Shown here one piece after another: positions 1 through 8,761 of a stretch of 64,000 bases of DNA (within the stretch, counting starts at the first letter, position 1; every line of letters begins with the position of its first letter). Made by a program: the position numbers and the translations under genes. The DNA is from C-114 sp963745405 (GTDB taxonomy: Bacteria; Chloroflexota; Limnocylindria; Limnocylindrales; CSP1-4). Under the pieces are notes generated by a model, which saw only the letters and a program-made list of their open reading frames with translations, made no database searches and was not told where the DNA came from. The DNA is taken from the NCBI GenBank assembly GCA_963745405.1, contig CAVUWY010000002.1:1-64000 (forward strand). Reading direction: 5' to 3'.

Positions 1-196
1 GCACGCGGCCATGGAGGTGCCGGAGTGCATCAGTTCCGGCGTGCCTCCGACCCGGCAGGATGTCGAACGACGAGCCCTGTTGCTCGTTGGGCCGCCTATG
101 GAGGGCACACTTGCTGACACGTCAGCGAAGATGAGCGCCACGGGTGGCTGACGTGCCGAGCCCGCTGTAGGGCGGGGTGAGGGCGAACGGGCATGC

Positions 197-233
197 ACCC
201 GGCGAGATCTGGCATTGAGCTAAGGAAGCGCCG
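197..233 (+). repeat. Dispersed repeat, copy A
   Basis: First of three copies of a short repeat whose shared core reads CTGGCATTGAGCT, preceded by ACCCGGC and followed by a GGAAG...CCGC tail. This copy has ATCTGG instead of ACCTGG. It lies just left of the 91-aa gene and the TetR gene, with copy B to their right. The 196 bases before it contain no gene I can support. Confidence 0.6.
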
Positions 234-371
234 CATCCGCCAGCTGAGTCACTGGCCCCACGACGCCGACCCTCGTCGTGCCGGTCAGAGCCCGAGGCAT
301 CGCGACCGGCGCAGTCGTCATACAGAGCGGAGCGGAGGGCGCGAACGTCGTGACCACGCGAGCGAACGACC

Positions 372-647
372 CTACCCGGTCGCGAGAACTCGAAACAGCT
401 CGACCTTCTCGAGCTTCATGAACGGTGGCCGAGGTGACATCCTTGCGGCCTCAAGCGCGGCGCGAGCCTCGGCCTCGGACGCAAACGCGATCACGTTCAA
501 GGTCCCTCCCGACCCGTCGCTCATCCACATCGCTGACACGAAGCCAGGAGCCTGGCGGACCCGGGGCGCCACCGTCGCGCTGACAAGATCCCCGCCCTGC
601 TCGATCAGGTCGGCATCCCCGGACTCGCGGACCACGACGGCAAACAT
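372..647 (-). CDS. Small ABM-like alpha/beta-barrel protein, function unknown
   Basis: A 91-residue protein with no signal peptide or membrane helix. The alternating pattern (FAVVVRES near the start, FVSAMWMS and LNVIAFAS in the middle, an Ala-rich helix, KVELFRVL at the end) resembles the dimeric ferredoxin-like fold of antibiotic-biosynthesis-monooxygenase or dabb proteins. The ATG at 647 has a GGAGG six bases upstream, so start and reading frame look real. It is divergent from the TetR gene at 720 across 72 bp, so it is a natural candidate target of that regulator. The fold assignment is an inference and no catalytic residue can be named. Confidence 0.6.
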   Translation of the reverse strand: MFAVVVRESGDADLIEQGGDLVSATVAPRVRQAPGFVSAMWMSDGSGGTLNVIAFASEAEARAALEAARMSPRPPFMKLEKVELFRVLATG

Positions 648-719
648 GTTCGTCCTCCGTTCCTCGCGCTATGATCGGCTGGAATACCACTGCTTTGATG
701 CCACTTAGACTGACACCAA

Positions 720-1376
720 ATGCCTGACAGCGTCAAGGGTCCTCGCCGATATGCGTCGAAACGTCGTGCCAAGCAGGCCGCTCAGACGCGGCGCGACATC
801 GTCACCGCGGCTGGAATGCTGTTTCGCGACCGTGGCTATGGCGTCGCCATGACGGCGATTGCCGGCGAGGCCGGGGTCGCCGTGGAGACCGTCTACCGGA
901 TCTTCGGGAGCAAGGCGGGTCTGTTCACGGCCGTGGTCGAGGCGCTCCTCGCCGGTGGCGCCAGCCGTGCCGAGCTACCCGTCGACGAGCGCCCGGCCAT
1001 CCGTGCCATCATCGACGAGCCCGATCCACGCCGGCAGGTGGCCCTTTACGCGGCAACCCAGCCCGGGATCCACCGGCGGGCTGGTCCGATGCTCCGCGCG
1101 CTGCGCGACGCCAAGGGGAGAGACGCCGAGCTGCAACGCCTATGGGCTGACCTCGAGGCCTGGCGTCTCGAGGGGCAAGGACGGTTCGTCGCGGGGCTCG
1201 CGGAACGCGGTGCGCTCCGACCGGGCCTTCCGGCGCTGGACGCCACGGACATCGTCTGGACGTTCTGCTCCCTGGCCGTCTATGACTTGCTCGTCATCGA
1301 ACGTGGCTGGACCGTGGAGCACTACGAGGTGTGGTTGGCGGCATCGTTGACCGACCAGCTCCTCGGCGATCATTGA
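720..1376 (+). CDS. TetR/AcrR-family transcriptional regulator
   Basis: A 218-aa TetR-type repressor. The N-terminal helix-turn-helix is clear from about residue 25 to 70 (RDIVTAAGMLFRDRGY, then GEAGVAVETVYRIFGSKAGLF). The remaining 150 residues form a helical ligand-binding domain ending in a Trp-rich segment. The ATG at 720 has no visible ribosome binding site; the N-terminal basic stretch before the HTH supports this start. It is divergent from the 91-aa gene, a typical arrangement for a TetR regulator and its target. The ligand is unknown. Confidence 0.85.
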   Translation: MPDSVKGPRRYASKRRAKQAAQTRRDIVTAAGMLFRDRGYGVAMTAIAGEAGVAVETVYRIFGSKAGLFTAVVEALLAGGASRAELPVDERPAIRAIIDEPDPRRQVALYAATQPGIHRRAGPMLRALRDAKGRDAELQRLWADLEAWRLEGQGRFVAGLAERGALRPGLPALDATDIVWTFCSLAVYDLLVIERGWTVEHYEVWLAASLTDQLLGDH

Positions 1377-1542
1377 AGCCGGGGCGTTGCGGGTGTTGCC
1401 GCGTCGCCCGGGCATCGCCGGCCTGCTTCTCCGATAGGCGGGCGCGAGTGCGGTCGGCTCGTCTCGCCGACTGGCTGGAGCTATCGGAACGGCTGGAGTC
1501 CCATCGATAGACCGACCAGTTCGGGCAAGTACGGGTGGGCTC

Positions 1543-1581
1543 ACCCGGCGAGACCTGGCATTGAGCTTAGGAAGCTACCGC
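1543..1581 (+). repeat. Dispersed repeat, copy B
   Basis: Second copy, with the core CTGGCATTGAGCTT and a small inverted repeat AGCTT-AGG-AAGCT at its right end. Similarity to copy C extends left through a GGAGTCCCA motif and a GGGTGGGCTCACCC-type stretch, so the full unit is about 100 bp (roughly 1480-1590). The interval 1377-1845 holds no gene I can support, only this repeat. Confidence 0.6.
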
Positions 1582-1845
1582 TATCCCAACTTGGATACTT
1601 CCGCCTGATGGCGCCGCGACTGATCGCGGAACGAAGCTCCGCTGAAATCGTGCTGCTCGCAGGCGCTCGGTGCCATCAGGCGGTCGCACCGCCAGTTCCC
1701 CAATCTCTGGGGAAGCGAGTGATTGCCGGCGCGTGACTCGATCCTTCAGACGGACTCCGGCTGGGGAAGGTCTGCGACCGGTCGGCGCGATCACCGCTGA
1801 GAGGAGCCAGGGAGCTGGCGGCAGCTTCGGTGTATGCCAGGTCGA

Positions 1846-2331
1846 TCACGGCATCCACACTCTGGTCGCGACCACCCAGAGGAGGACGATGTCGATCCCG
1901 AGGCCGAGCACCAGCAGGGGCTCGAAGAAGAGGACCAGCAGGATCGCCGACGTGACGGCCGACGCTGCGACGATCGGCGGCCACCAGCCCGACGGCACGA
2001 TGATCCCGACCGTGGACAAGGCGGCCAACGAGAAACCGACGACGACCACGGTGATCAGGGCCAGCCCGATGATCCGAACCATGTTCGCGTCCAGGCCGGC
2101 GCCGGTGATGGCCCACGATCGGGCCATGTCGAACGGCCAGTCAGGCCCGCCGTCAGTCGCCGCCGGCACGGGCACGACGAACAGGGCGTGGACGACGCCG
2201 TGGCCGATCAGCAGGGCGGCGAGCAACCATCGCCCCGCAGCCATCTCCCGCGCTAGCAGCCACCAAACCGCACCGCCGACGATCATGAGCACGACTGCCC
2301 AGGGCAGGATGCCGGCCATCGTCTTCACCAT
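1846..2331 (-). CDS. Four-helix membrane protein with GHGxxH motif
   Basis: A 161-aa integral membrane protein with about four helices. It carries GHGVVHALFVV in helix 2, a VPSGWWPP turn and a Leu/Ile-rich last helix. It is paralogous to the plus-strand gene at 3929, which has GHGGALAAL, VPADWWRP and a similar LFF segment, so the two flank the operon between them. The start is the ATG at 2331, overlapping the TetR stop as TGATG, which indicates translational coupling. It is the last gene of a three-gene operon driven from about 3700. The function is unknown; the conserved His and Trp residues suggest a specific ligand, but that is an inference. Confidence 0.7.
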   Translation of the reverse strand: MVKTMAGILPWAVVLMIVGGAVWWLLAREMAAGRWLLAALLIGHGVVHALFVVPVPAATDGGPDWPFDMARSWAITGAGLDANMVRIIGLALITVVVVGFSLAALSTVGIIVPSGWWPPIVAASAVTSAILLVLFFEPLLVLGLGIDIVLLWVVATRVWMP

Positions 2332-2873
2332 CACGTCGCTCCTTTCCCGGCCCGGTAGCCGTCCATGACGATCCGGAGGGTCCGTCGGAAGGTGGCGTCC
2401 CTCCAGTCGCGCAGCCGCTCGCCGAGCGCCGCCGGCAACCCGGCCCACTCCGTCTCGACGAGCGGTGAGCTGAGCATCGAGTAGCCGATCGTGAAGGCGA
2501 CCAGCGACTGGTACAGCTCCACCGCGTCGTCGGGCGCTACGCCCTGGTCGATCAGGTAGACGAGACCGGATGCCCCGGCGCGGTCCGTCCTGCGAGCCGC
2601 CAGGGGGAGCATGTTGGGGTGCGCCGCCAGGACCCGCCGGTACTCGACGAAGACGGCCTCCAGCGCGTCGGCCCAGTCATCGGGCGCCGTATCGGGGAGC
2701 CGCATCTCCGAGCGGATCCGGTCCACGATCCCGTCCAGCAGCACCTCCTTGTCGGGCACGTGGTGGTAGAGCGACATCGCCTCGACTCCCACGGCGGCCG
2801 CCAGCCGACGCATCGTCAGGGCGGCGAGGCCCTCGGAGTCCACGATGTCGAGCGCAGCGTCCAGCGATCTCAT
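2331..2873 (-). CDS. TetR-family regulator with TetR_C-type domain
   Basis: A 180-aa regulator. The HTH occupies residues about 5-50 (DAALDIVDSEGLAALTMRRLAAAVGV, then SLYHHVPDKEVLLDGI), a pattern typical of the TetR_C subfamily. The N-terminal basic arm is unusually short. The preceding gene ends with TGA only two codons upstream in the same frame, so the two are tightly coupled. It is the middle gene of an operon with two membrane proteins. The inverted GTAAG repeats over the operon promoter are the probable operator, implying autoregulation. Confidence 0.85.
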   Translation of the reverse strand: MRSLDAALDIVDSEGLAALTMRRLAAAVGVEAMSLYHHVPDKEVLLDGIVDRIRSEMRLPDTAPDDWADALEAVFVEYRRVLAAHPNMLPLAARRTDRAGASGLVYLIDQGVAPDDAVELYQSLVAFTIGYSMLSSPLVETEWAGLPAALGERLRDWRDATFRRTLRIVMDGYRAGKGAT

Positions 2874-2879
2874 CGCGCG

Positions 2880-3617
2880 TCAGCGGCCGTGTCGCGCCGG
2901 CGACGCGTCACCTCGAGCCCGTCGCGGCGGCCTGACGGAGTGTCGACCCAAGCCGCCGGAGTCAGCCTCCGCGGAGGCGCCGACGAGCGCAAGGCCCAGG
3001 GAGGCGAGCATGCCGACGAGGGCGAACCAGCAGATGACGAGCGCCTGCTCCGGATCGGACACTCCGGGAACGACGCCGACGATCGCGACCTCGAGGGCGA
3101 AGGCGTACAGCGCCAGACCGACGACGACGAGTCCCGGCCACGTCTTCGAGAGGACCCTGCCCACCACACCCGGCACGAAGGATGGCACCCATGCGAGCGG
3201 CCGGTGGATGCGCCGCGCCACCGACCAGCCGAACAGCAGGAAGACGAGCATCCCGATGCCGCCGCCCACCAGGAACAGCAGCCCACCGAGCAGGAGGAGG
3301 ACCCGGCTGCCGTTCGGTCGGTCGATGTACTGGATCGACCATGCGATCGTGATCAGGCCCACGACCATGGCCAGGATGCCGGTCACCAGGAAGTCCGGGA
3401 CGAGCGTGAAGGCCTCCTCCGTGCCATGGATCCACATCCGCTGGGCGGGGCCGATCGCCTGGACGATGAGCCCGGGCGTCGCGGTGTTGCCCTGCAGCGC
3501 CTCGAAGAAGCCGTGGTCGAGTCCGGATACGCCGACGCAGACGCCAAGGGCCGCGGCGACTGCCTTTGTTCCACTGACCGCGCGCCCCGTGATCGGCGCG
3601 GTTGGGTTTGCTCCCAT
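2880..3617 (-). CDS. Five-helix membrane protein, function unknown
   Basis: A 245-aa integral membrane protein with about five hydrophobic segments: AVAAALGVCVGVSGLDHGFF, FLVTGILAMVVGLITIAW, VLLLLGGLLFLVGGGIGM, WPGLVVVGLALYAFALEVAIV and ALVICWFALVGMLASLGL. A basic tail follows. I chose the ATG at 3617 because GAGGAA lies six bases upstream; the open frame extends further but into the promoter. It is the first gene of the TetR operon. I do not recognise the family. A transport, sensing or envelope role is possible but unsupported. Confidence 0.65.
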   Translation of the reverse strand: MGANPTAPITGRAVSGTKAVAAALGVCVGVSGLDHGFFEALQGNTATPGLIVQAIGPAQRMWIHGTEEAFTLVPDFLVTGILAMVVGLITIAWSIQYIDRPNGSRVLLLLGGLLFLVGGGIGMLVFLLFGWSVARRIHRPLAWVPSFVPGVVGRVLSKTWPGLVVVGLALYAFALEVAIVGVVPGVSDPEQALVICWFALVGMLASLGLALVGASAEADSGGLGRHSVRPPRRARGDASPARHGR

Positions 3618-3655
3618 GACGTTCCTCGCAAAGCCGCCGGCGGGGCAGCCAGGCC

Positions 3656-3686
3656 ATCTTACAAAGTAAGTCGTACGCTGTAAGAT
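3656..3686. promoter_or_regulatory. Probable TetR operator
   Basis: A perfect 8-bp inverted repeat ATCTTACA (3656-3663) and TGTAAGAT (3679-3686), with an internal CTTAC-AAA-GTAAG repeat at 3658-3670. The site overlaps the -10 box and the start region of the promoter at 3682-3709. A repressor bound here would block transcription of the operon that contains a TetR gene. No binding has been shown. Confidence 0.65.
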
Positions 3687-3709
3687 ACGCCTCCCAGCCA
3701 ATCTGTCAA
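3682..3709 (-). promoter_or_regulatory. Sigma-70-type promoter of the TetR operon
   Basis: On the minus strand: a perfect -35 TTGACA (3709-3704), 16-bp spacer, and -10 TATCTT (3687-3682). The start codon of the first gene is about 65 bp downstream. The -10 box is embedded in the inverted repeat called as operator. Confidence 0.65.
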
Positions 3710-3928
3710 GGCCCGGGATCACGGCGCCCTCTTCACGAGCGCAGTGGACGACCTCCGCGACCCGCCCGCGCGATGAAGGTGTCGTGGACGGGGCCTCGAA
3801 GCCGTTAGCCTCGGCACGATCGGTCCGTCCGGTACTGGTTGAGGGTCGAGGATCGCCGGAGCGTACGCATCCAGGCCGGGGGCTGTCTTTGACGTGTCGC
3901 GAACCGTGCTCCACAGGAAGGTTGGACG

Positions 3929-4393
3929 ATGTCCGATCAGATGCTCTCGTGGGTCGTCGGGGTAGTGTTGATGGTCCATGGGCTCGGACACGGCGGAGCG
4001 CTCGCGGCATTGGTCTGGATCCACTTCCGACCTGGCACCGCAACCGGCGCGTGGTCGGCAGCACGGGCGTGGGCCATGCCGACCTTGACCGCGGACACGG
4101 CGGCGGTGATCGCGAGCGCCTTCTGGGTCGAGGCGTTGGTCGGCTTCGTGGTCGCCGCCCTGTCCGTCTGGGGCGTCGTCGTGCCGGCAGACTGGTGGCG
4201 GCCGGTCGGCGTCGCGTCCGCCCTCGTGTCGATGGCGGGCATCGTGCTCTTCTTTGGCACCTGGCCGATGTTCAACACGCTCGCCGCCCTCGGTGTCGAC
4301 GTGGCCGTCCTGGTTGCCGTGTTGTTGCTGCAATGGCCGCCGCGGGCCACCTTCGGCCGTGCATGCCCGGCACGGTGTTATTCGGCGGAATGA
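3929..4393 (+). CDS. Four-helix membrane protein, paralogue of the gene at 1846-2331
   Basis: A 154-aa membrane protein with about four helices. The shared features with the minus-strand paralogue are VHGLGHGGALAAL, ARAWAM, VVVPADWWRP and LVSMAGIVLFFG. The start ATG has AGGAAGG eight bases upstream. The C-terminal tail is short and basic with two cysteines. It lies divergent from the TetR operon and upstream of the DUF998-like gene, so both sides of the regulatory region encode the same kind of protein. The function is unknown. Confidence 0.65.
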   Translation: MSDQMLSWVVGVVLMVHGLGHGGALAALVWIHFRPGTATGAWSAARAWAMPTLTADTAAVIASAFWVEALVGFVVAALSVWGVVVPADWWRPVGVASALVSMAGIVLFFGTWPMFNTLAALGVDVAVLVAVLLLQWPPRATFGRACPARCYSAE

Positions 4394-4529
4394 ACCCTTC
4401 GGGCTCGCAGGAAGGGGACGTACGGCACTGACCACCATCGAGCGACGCGTGCACCGTCTCACCAGCGACATGCCATGCCCGTATGTCGTGTCGGCCCTGC
4501 GCATCACAAACACTGGTTGGAGGCAGGCA

Positions 4530-5165
4530 ATGGCAACAGCAGCTTCGGCCATCCGGATGCGGGACGACGCATATCGCATCAGCCCACGTGCTTCCGGCGT
4601 CATGCTCTTCGTCCTGGCCGCCCAGTTCATGACGGTCATCATGCTCGCGGCCTCGATGGCCCCCGGCTACGACGTCGCCGGGGGTGCCATCAGCGACCTC
4701 GGTGTGATCTCCGAGACGGCGCTCCTGTTCAACCTGTCGTTGCTCGCCGTCGGCGTGCTCAACATCATCGGCGGATACCTGTTCTATCGGATCCACGGTC
4801 ACCGCTGGATCCTCGGGGTCTACCTGGTGGCCGGCCTCGGAGCCATCGGAGCGGGCCTGGTTCCGCTCGACAAGGGCGATCTCCATAGCGTGTTCGCGCT
4901 GGTGGCCTTCATCTTCTTCAACATCGAAGCCATCGCCAGCGGCACCGTCATCGATGGCCCGATGCGGGTCTTGTCGTTCCTGGCAGGCGTCGTCGGGCTC
5001 GTCTTCGTCGTGATCATGGTCATCGGCGACGGCGGCAACGCGGCCATCTTCGGCCCGATCGGCCACGGCGGTGCGGAGCGGATGATCGTCTACCCGGCCA
5101 TGCTCTGGCTGATGGCGTTCGGCGGGTACCTGATGGCCGGGCCGTCGGTCGGTTCATCGGCGTAG
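4530..5165 (+). CDS. DUF998-family membrane protein
   Basis: A 211-aa membrane protein with six hydrophobic segments. The GGAISDLGV motif after the first helix is the hallmark of DUF998-type proteins (usually NxISELG). Its loops carry the short polar signatures expected there (YRIHGHRW, VPLDKGDLHSVFA). The start is the ATG at 4530, with GGAGG seven bases upstream; the longer open frame overlaps the previous gene and lacks a ribosome site. The role of the family is not established. Confidence 0.75.
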   Translation: MATAASAIRMRDDAYRISPRASGVMLFVLAAQFMTVIMLAASMAPGYDVAGGAISDLGVISETALLFNLSLLAVGVLNIIGGYLFYRIHGHRWILGVYLVAGLGAIGAGLVPLDKGDLHSVFALVAFIFFNIEAIASGTVIDGPMRVLSFLAGVVGLVFVVIMVIGDGGNAAIFGPIGHGGAERMIVYPAMLWLMAFGGYLMAGPSVGSSA

Positions 5166-5470
5166 CCGTCGGGGCCTCGGGATCGTGGCTGGACGGGCTG
5201 CGGGGGGTACATCGGGTCGACAGCCGGACACGATCCTCGCGACGGTGACGTTCGACAAGTCCTGACGCCGTCCCTCGGTGTTCGAGGCACTGACGCCCGC
5301 GCCCCGGGAGCCCACGTCCGCCTGTCTCGGTCTTCAGGCCGTTTGGCTCTGACACCAGCCGGTGCGCGCGGGCCAGCATTCCATGCCACCCGACACACGA
5401 GCACCTCGCATGCCGCAGGTCGTCGTCACCGCCACGGCATGGGCCGAACCCATAACGGCAGCTCGACGAA
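5166..5470. other. Intergenic stretch without a gene
   Basis: About 305 bp between the DUF998-like gene and the serine hydrolase. I see no RNA gene, no clear terminator and no credible promoter hexamers in it. Confidence 0.5.
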
Positions 5471-6983
5471 ATGATCGCCTTCAAGTCAGCGTGGAAGGAT
5501 AGCCGCGCCCTCGCCGCGGGCACTGCGCTCCTAGTCGGCAGCCTCGTCCTGGCGCCGCCCGCCGTCGCGGCCGATCCGACCCTCGATGTGACGCGGATCG
5601 ACGCCCACATTCGCGCGACGATGGAGGCATGGGCCGTCCCGGGGATCGCCGTCGGCATCGCTCGTGACGGGGAGGTCATCTACCTCGCCGCGTTTGGTCG
5701 GGCCGGTGCGAACGACCGCCCCATGGCGACCGACACTCCGATCATCGTCGGCTCGGTCGGCAAGTCGATCACCGCTCTGGCGGTGCGACAGTTGGTCAAG
5801 TCCGGCGAACTCGATCTCGGGGCGCCGGTGGATCGGTATCTGCCGTGGTTCGAGCTGAGGGCTTCTCCGTCAGTGACCAGGCAGATCACCATCAAAGACC
5901 TGCTCGAGCACACGAGCGGGATCTCCACCGCAGACGGTCAGGACCAGCGGTGGTACGCGCCGGGGCTGACTCCCGAGGACGTCGTCCGGGCGATGACCAG
6001 CATCGCGCCCGATCGCCCGACCGGCACGTACGAGTACTCCAACCTCAACTATGTCCTGCTGGGTGTCATCGTCGAAGCGGTTTCCGGGCAGTCGTACGGC
6101 GACTATCTGCGCGATCACATCTTTCAGCCGCTCGGGATGATGGACAGCACCACCGACCTAAGGGGTGCAGTGGTGCACGGACGCATGGCCGAGGGCCACC
6201 GCTATCTCTTCGGCCTCCCGACGCCGTTCGCGCAACCCTTCCCATCAGGGATGGTCGCAACGGGCTACCAGATCTCGACGGCCGAGGACATGTCGCACTT
6301 CGTTGCCGCCCTCTCGAATGGCGGGATCTACGGGGGCGTCGACGTCCTGACGCCGAACCTACCCCAAGTCGACGGCCGGGCGCTGCTGACAGATTGGCAG
6401 ACGACGAGTTCGAGCGATGCAGGTCTCACATCGAACCAGAGCGGATCGACCCTCGTGACCAACGCCGACATCTTGACGATGCCGGGCCGCCGCCTTGGCG
6501 TCGTCGTCCTGATGAACGCGAACCCGATCCAGTTCAACGCACTGCCTGCAGGCGCCTCCGATCTCGCCTTTGACCTGGCGAACATGGCACTCGGCCAACC
6601 GGTCGCCACAACGTCGCCGAGCGTGCGCACCGTCTATCTGTGGCTCGACGGTGTCCTCCTGTTCCTGGCCGGGCTGCTCGCCGTCCACGTTGCGCGGGCC
6701 CGGAGCTGGAGACGTCGGCTGGCAACGTCCCGTCACCGTAGGTTCTTAGCGGGCCGAACGATCGTGGCCGACTTCATCCTGCCCTTCGGGGTGTTGGTCG
6801 GCATTCCAGTGGCGATCGGCGCGACAGGGTCAAGTGCTGCCGGTGACGTGGTCGCGGGGTGGCGATTTCGTCTTCTGGACGCTGCCTGACCTCGCGCTCT
6901 CGCTGGTCGTCCTCTCCGTCGTCCCCTTGGCGGTTGGCGTGGCGAAGCTGACGGTCGCGATGCAACCCAGACGGACGTCTTGA
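5471..6983 (+). CDS. Beta-lactamase-fold serine hydrolase with membrane tail (frameshifted near the 3' end)
   Basis: A secreted, membrane-anchored class C beta-lactamase/esterase-type hydrolase. It has a signal peptide (cleavage near AVA-AD, residue 34), the catalytic SxxK as SVGK at residues 95-98, and the Tyr motif YSN at 189-191. Three or more C-terminal helices begin near residue 390. The uninterrupted frame stops at 6889. A one-base shift at about 6858-6866 opens a second frame that supplies another hydrophobic helix (LALSLVVLSVVPLAVGVA) and stops at 6983, so the intact protein was probably near 500 aa. The substrate is unknown; D-alanyl peptides, esters or lactams are all possible. Confidence 0.75.
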
Positions 6984-7002
6984 CCATCGAACGGAGGCCG
7001 CC

Positions 7003-7608
7003 ATGATCCAAGGACCCGGAGCCAGATCAACGGACGTTGAGCGAGACGAAAGCCTCATCGCAAACCGCGGTGGCTTCTCGTTCCTGTTCGTCCACGGATG
7101 GACCTGGATCGCCGCCGCCGCCCTGACCTTCGTCCTGCCGATCAAGGTTGCTGCGCTCGTGTATCTCTTCCAGGGGTTCGTCGCGTTTCCCCTGTCACTG
7201 CTGCTCGAGCGTCAACTCGGCTACAAGACGCTGTCGACGAAGGAGAACTCGCTGGTCGGCCTGTTCGTCCTGATCGCTGTGGCTCAAGGGTTCGCGTTGC
7301 CTGCCTCGATCGTCGTGTACAACCTCAACCCGCTCTACCTCCCGGTCGTCTTCGCCGCGACCAACGGTGGGCACTTCCTGCCCTACTCGTGGCTCCATCG
7401 AACAAGGGGGTACGTGGTCCTCGCACTCGTCGCGTCGTTCGGTCCGTTCGCGATCCTCGTAACGGGCGGCGCTGAGGCTTCGTTCCATGCCTCGGGCTTC
7501 GTCGTCGGCGTCGTGATGGTGATCAGCGCCTGGTACGTGCGCGGCAGCGCGGAACGGCGAATGGCTGTCCGGCCTTCGTCGTCGGTCGGGCCAGTGCCGG
7601 CGCGATAG
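7003..7608 (+). CDS. Membrane protein resembling DUF7010
   Basis: A 201-aa protein with an amphipathic N-terminus and about six membrane segments (FLFVHGWTWIAAAALTFVLPI, VYLFQGFVAFPLSLLLE and so on). A LERQLGYKTL loop and an ATNGGHFLPYSW loop are the most distinctive features. The start is supported by GGAGG five bases upstream. The match to DUF7010 is from memory of the family's shape and is tentative. It follows the serine hydrolase closely and may share its transcript. Confidence 0.6.
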   Translation: MIQGPGARSTDVERDESLIANRGGFSFLFVHGWTWIAAAALTFVLPIKVAALVYLFQGFVAFPLSLLLERQLGYKTLSTKENSLVGLFVLIAVAQGFALPASIVVYNLNPLYLPVVFAATNGGHFLPYSWLHRTRGYVVLALVASFGPFAILVTGGAEASFHASGFVVGVVMVISAWYVRGSAERRMAVRPSSSVGPVPAR

Positions 7609-7751
7609 GGCCAGCCGTGTTGACCGGGTCACGGCTCGCCGTGGTCGGCCCATCACAGCCGTCTGGCATCGGCGGCCAACGCGCCTTGGAGCACTGGGAG
7701 CGACAGGAGTCCCAATGACCAGCCGACAACCGCGGCTGGTAGGGTGTGCTT

Positions 7752-7790
7752 ACCCGGCATGACCTGGCATTGAGCTTGGAAGGCTGCCGC
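7752..7790 (+). repeat. Dispersed repeat, copy C
   Basis: Third copy, with the core ACCTGGCATTGAGCTT. Its left flank also matches copy B (GGAGTCCCA, then a GGGTG...CTTACCC stretch). It sits in a 930-bp interval (7609-8535) where I find no supportable gene. A weak echo of the left flank (TTGGAACATCGGGAGCG) lies near 7922. Confidence 0.6.
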
Positions 7791-8535
7791 TCTGCAGGCG
7801 TTGGCGACTTGCGGCCTTCCTCGCCGCCCGGCGAATCGAAGCCCGATCGGAGTCCTTTTCTCGATGCTGACGTTCCACCGGCTCGAGGCGCTCCTCAGAG
7901 TCTGTGTTGGCCCCGGCCCTCTTGGAACATCGGGAGCGCCGGTTGGTCCAGGGCAGACTTGAGTGGTCACCCTCGGCAGGTGGTCGTCGGCATCGACCCC
8001 TGCGCGAGCATGACCACCTTCGCTCGATCGGCCGACTCTGGCGCGACACGGACGAAGAGGGTCGGCGCATGCTCGCAGTGGCCACGTTTACCCGTCTTGG
8101 CGTTGTCGCCGAAGTTGGCGCGGGTAGCCATCGGATTGTGTCGGTCGAGGTGACGCCGGACGCAGAACGACATGGACTCTCGGTCAGCCTCGGGGATCGA
8201 GGCGGAACGCACGCCAACCGCGGCGACAACTCCGACATGTTGACGCTGATCGGCGAAGAGACCGCGAGCAAGTGGCGTGCGCACAGATCGGTCTGCCGAG
8301 ATCGCGTGAAGCCGCCGAACCGCCTCGTCGTGTGGGTCGCCAACTACCTTGGTCCACGTCGCGGTCTCTCACCATTACGCACTTTGCCGCGGAGCGGCGC
8401 CGCCTGGCCGTGAATGGAGACGACATGCCCGGCCTGATCCTGATGAGCGCGATCGCCGAGGGCGATGGGTCAGGAGCGGAAGACGTCGCGAAAGGCGAGG
8501 ATCAGTCGGGCAGCGGCTTGAGCTCGCCAGCCGAC

Positions 8536-8563
8536 ACAGAAACAGGGCCCGAACAAGGCCCTG
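8536..8563 (-). terminator. Rho-independent terminator after tRNA-Val
   Basis: On the minus strand the hairpin CAGGGCC, 7-nt loop, GGGCCCTG is followed by TTTCTGTG. It lies about 18 bp beyond the 3' end of the tRNA and probably also ends transcripts from the dcw operon. Confidence 0.65.
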
Positions 8564-8580
8564 CACTGTTGAGGTCACTA

Positions 8581-8657
8581 TGGTGGGCGATACTGGATTC
8601 GAACCAGTGACCTCGCGGATGTGAACCGCGCGCTCTAACCGACTGAGCCAATCGCCC
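8581..8657 (-). tRNA. tRNA-Val(CAC)
   Basis: A full cloverleaf on the minus strand: acceptor GGGCGAT pairing with ATCGCCC, D-arm with GGTTAGAGC, anticodon stem CGCGG/CCGCG around loop TTCACAT (anticodon CAC), T-arm ACTGG-TTCGAAT-CCAGT, discriminator A and an encoded CCA. It follows yggS and precedes a terminator hairpin. Confidence 0.95.
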
Positions 8658-8761
8658 CGTGGGCCTGGCCGCCGTGTGGGCCGAGGCCGGACCATCATAC
8701 CGCGAGGGTCCGAGAGCCCGGCCACGCGGCGTCGTCCGGGCACGGACGAGCCGCCGGGTGA

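Noticed and set aside
1834..2256. Long plus-strand frames antisense to the TetR operon
   Set aside because: They are Asp/Arg/His-rich shadow frames of the minus-strand membrane and TetR genes, with no ribosome site or domain.
197..7790. Integron attC array
   Set aside because: The repeats lack clear paired RYYYAAC and GTTRRRY core sites and no integron integrase is present.
7967..8413. Overlapping frames on both strands in the 7.6-8.5 kb gap
   Set aside because: Neither has a ribosome site, a recognisable domain or natural composition; a decayed gene is possible but not demonstrable.
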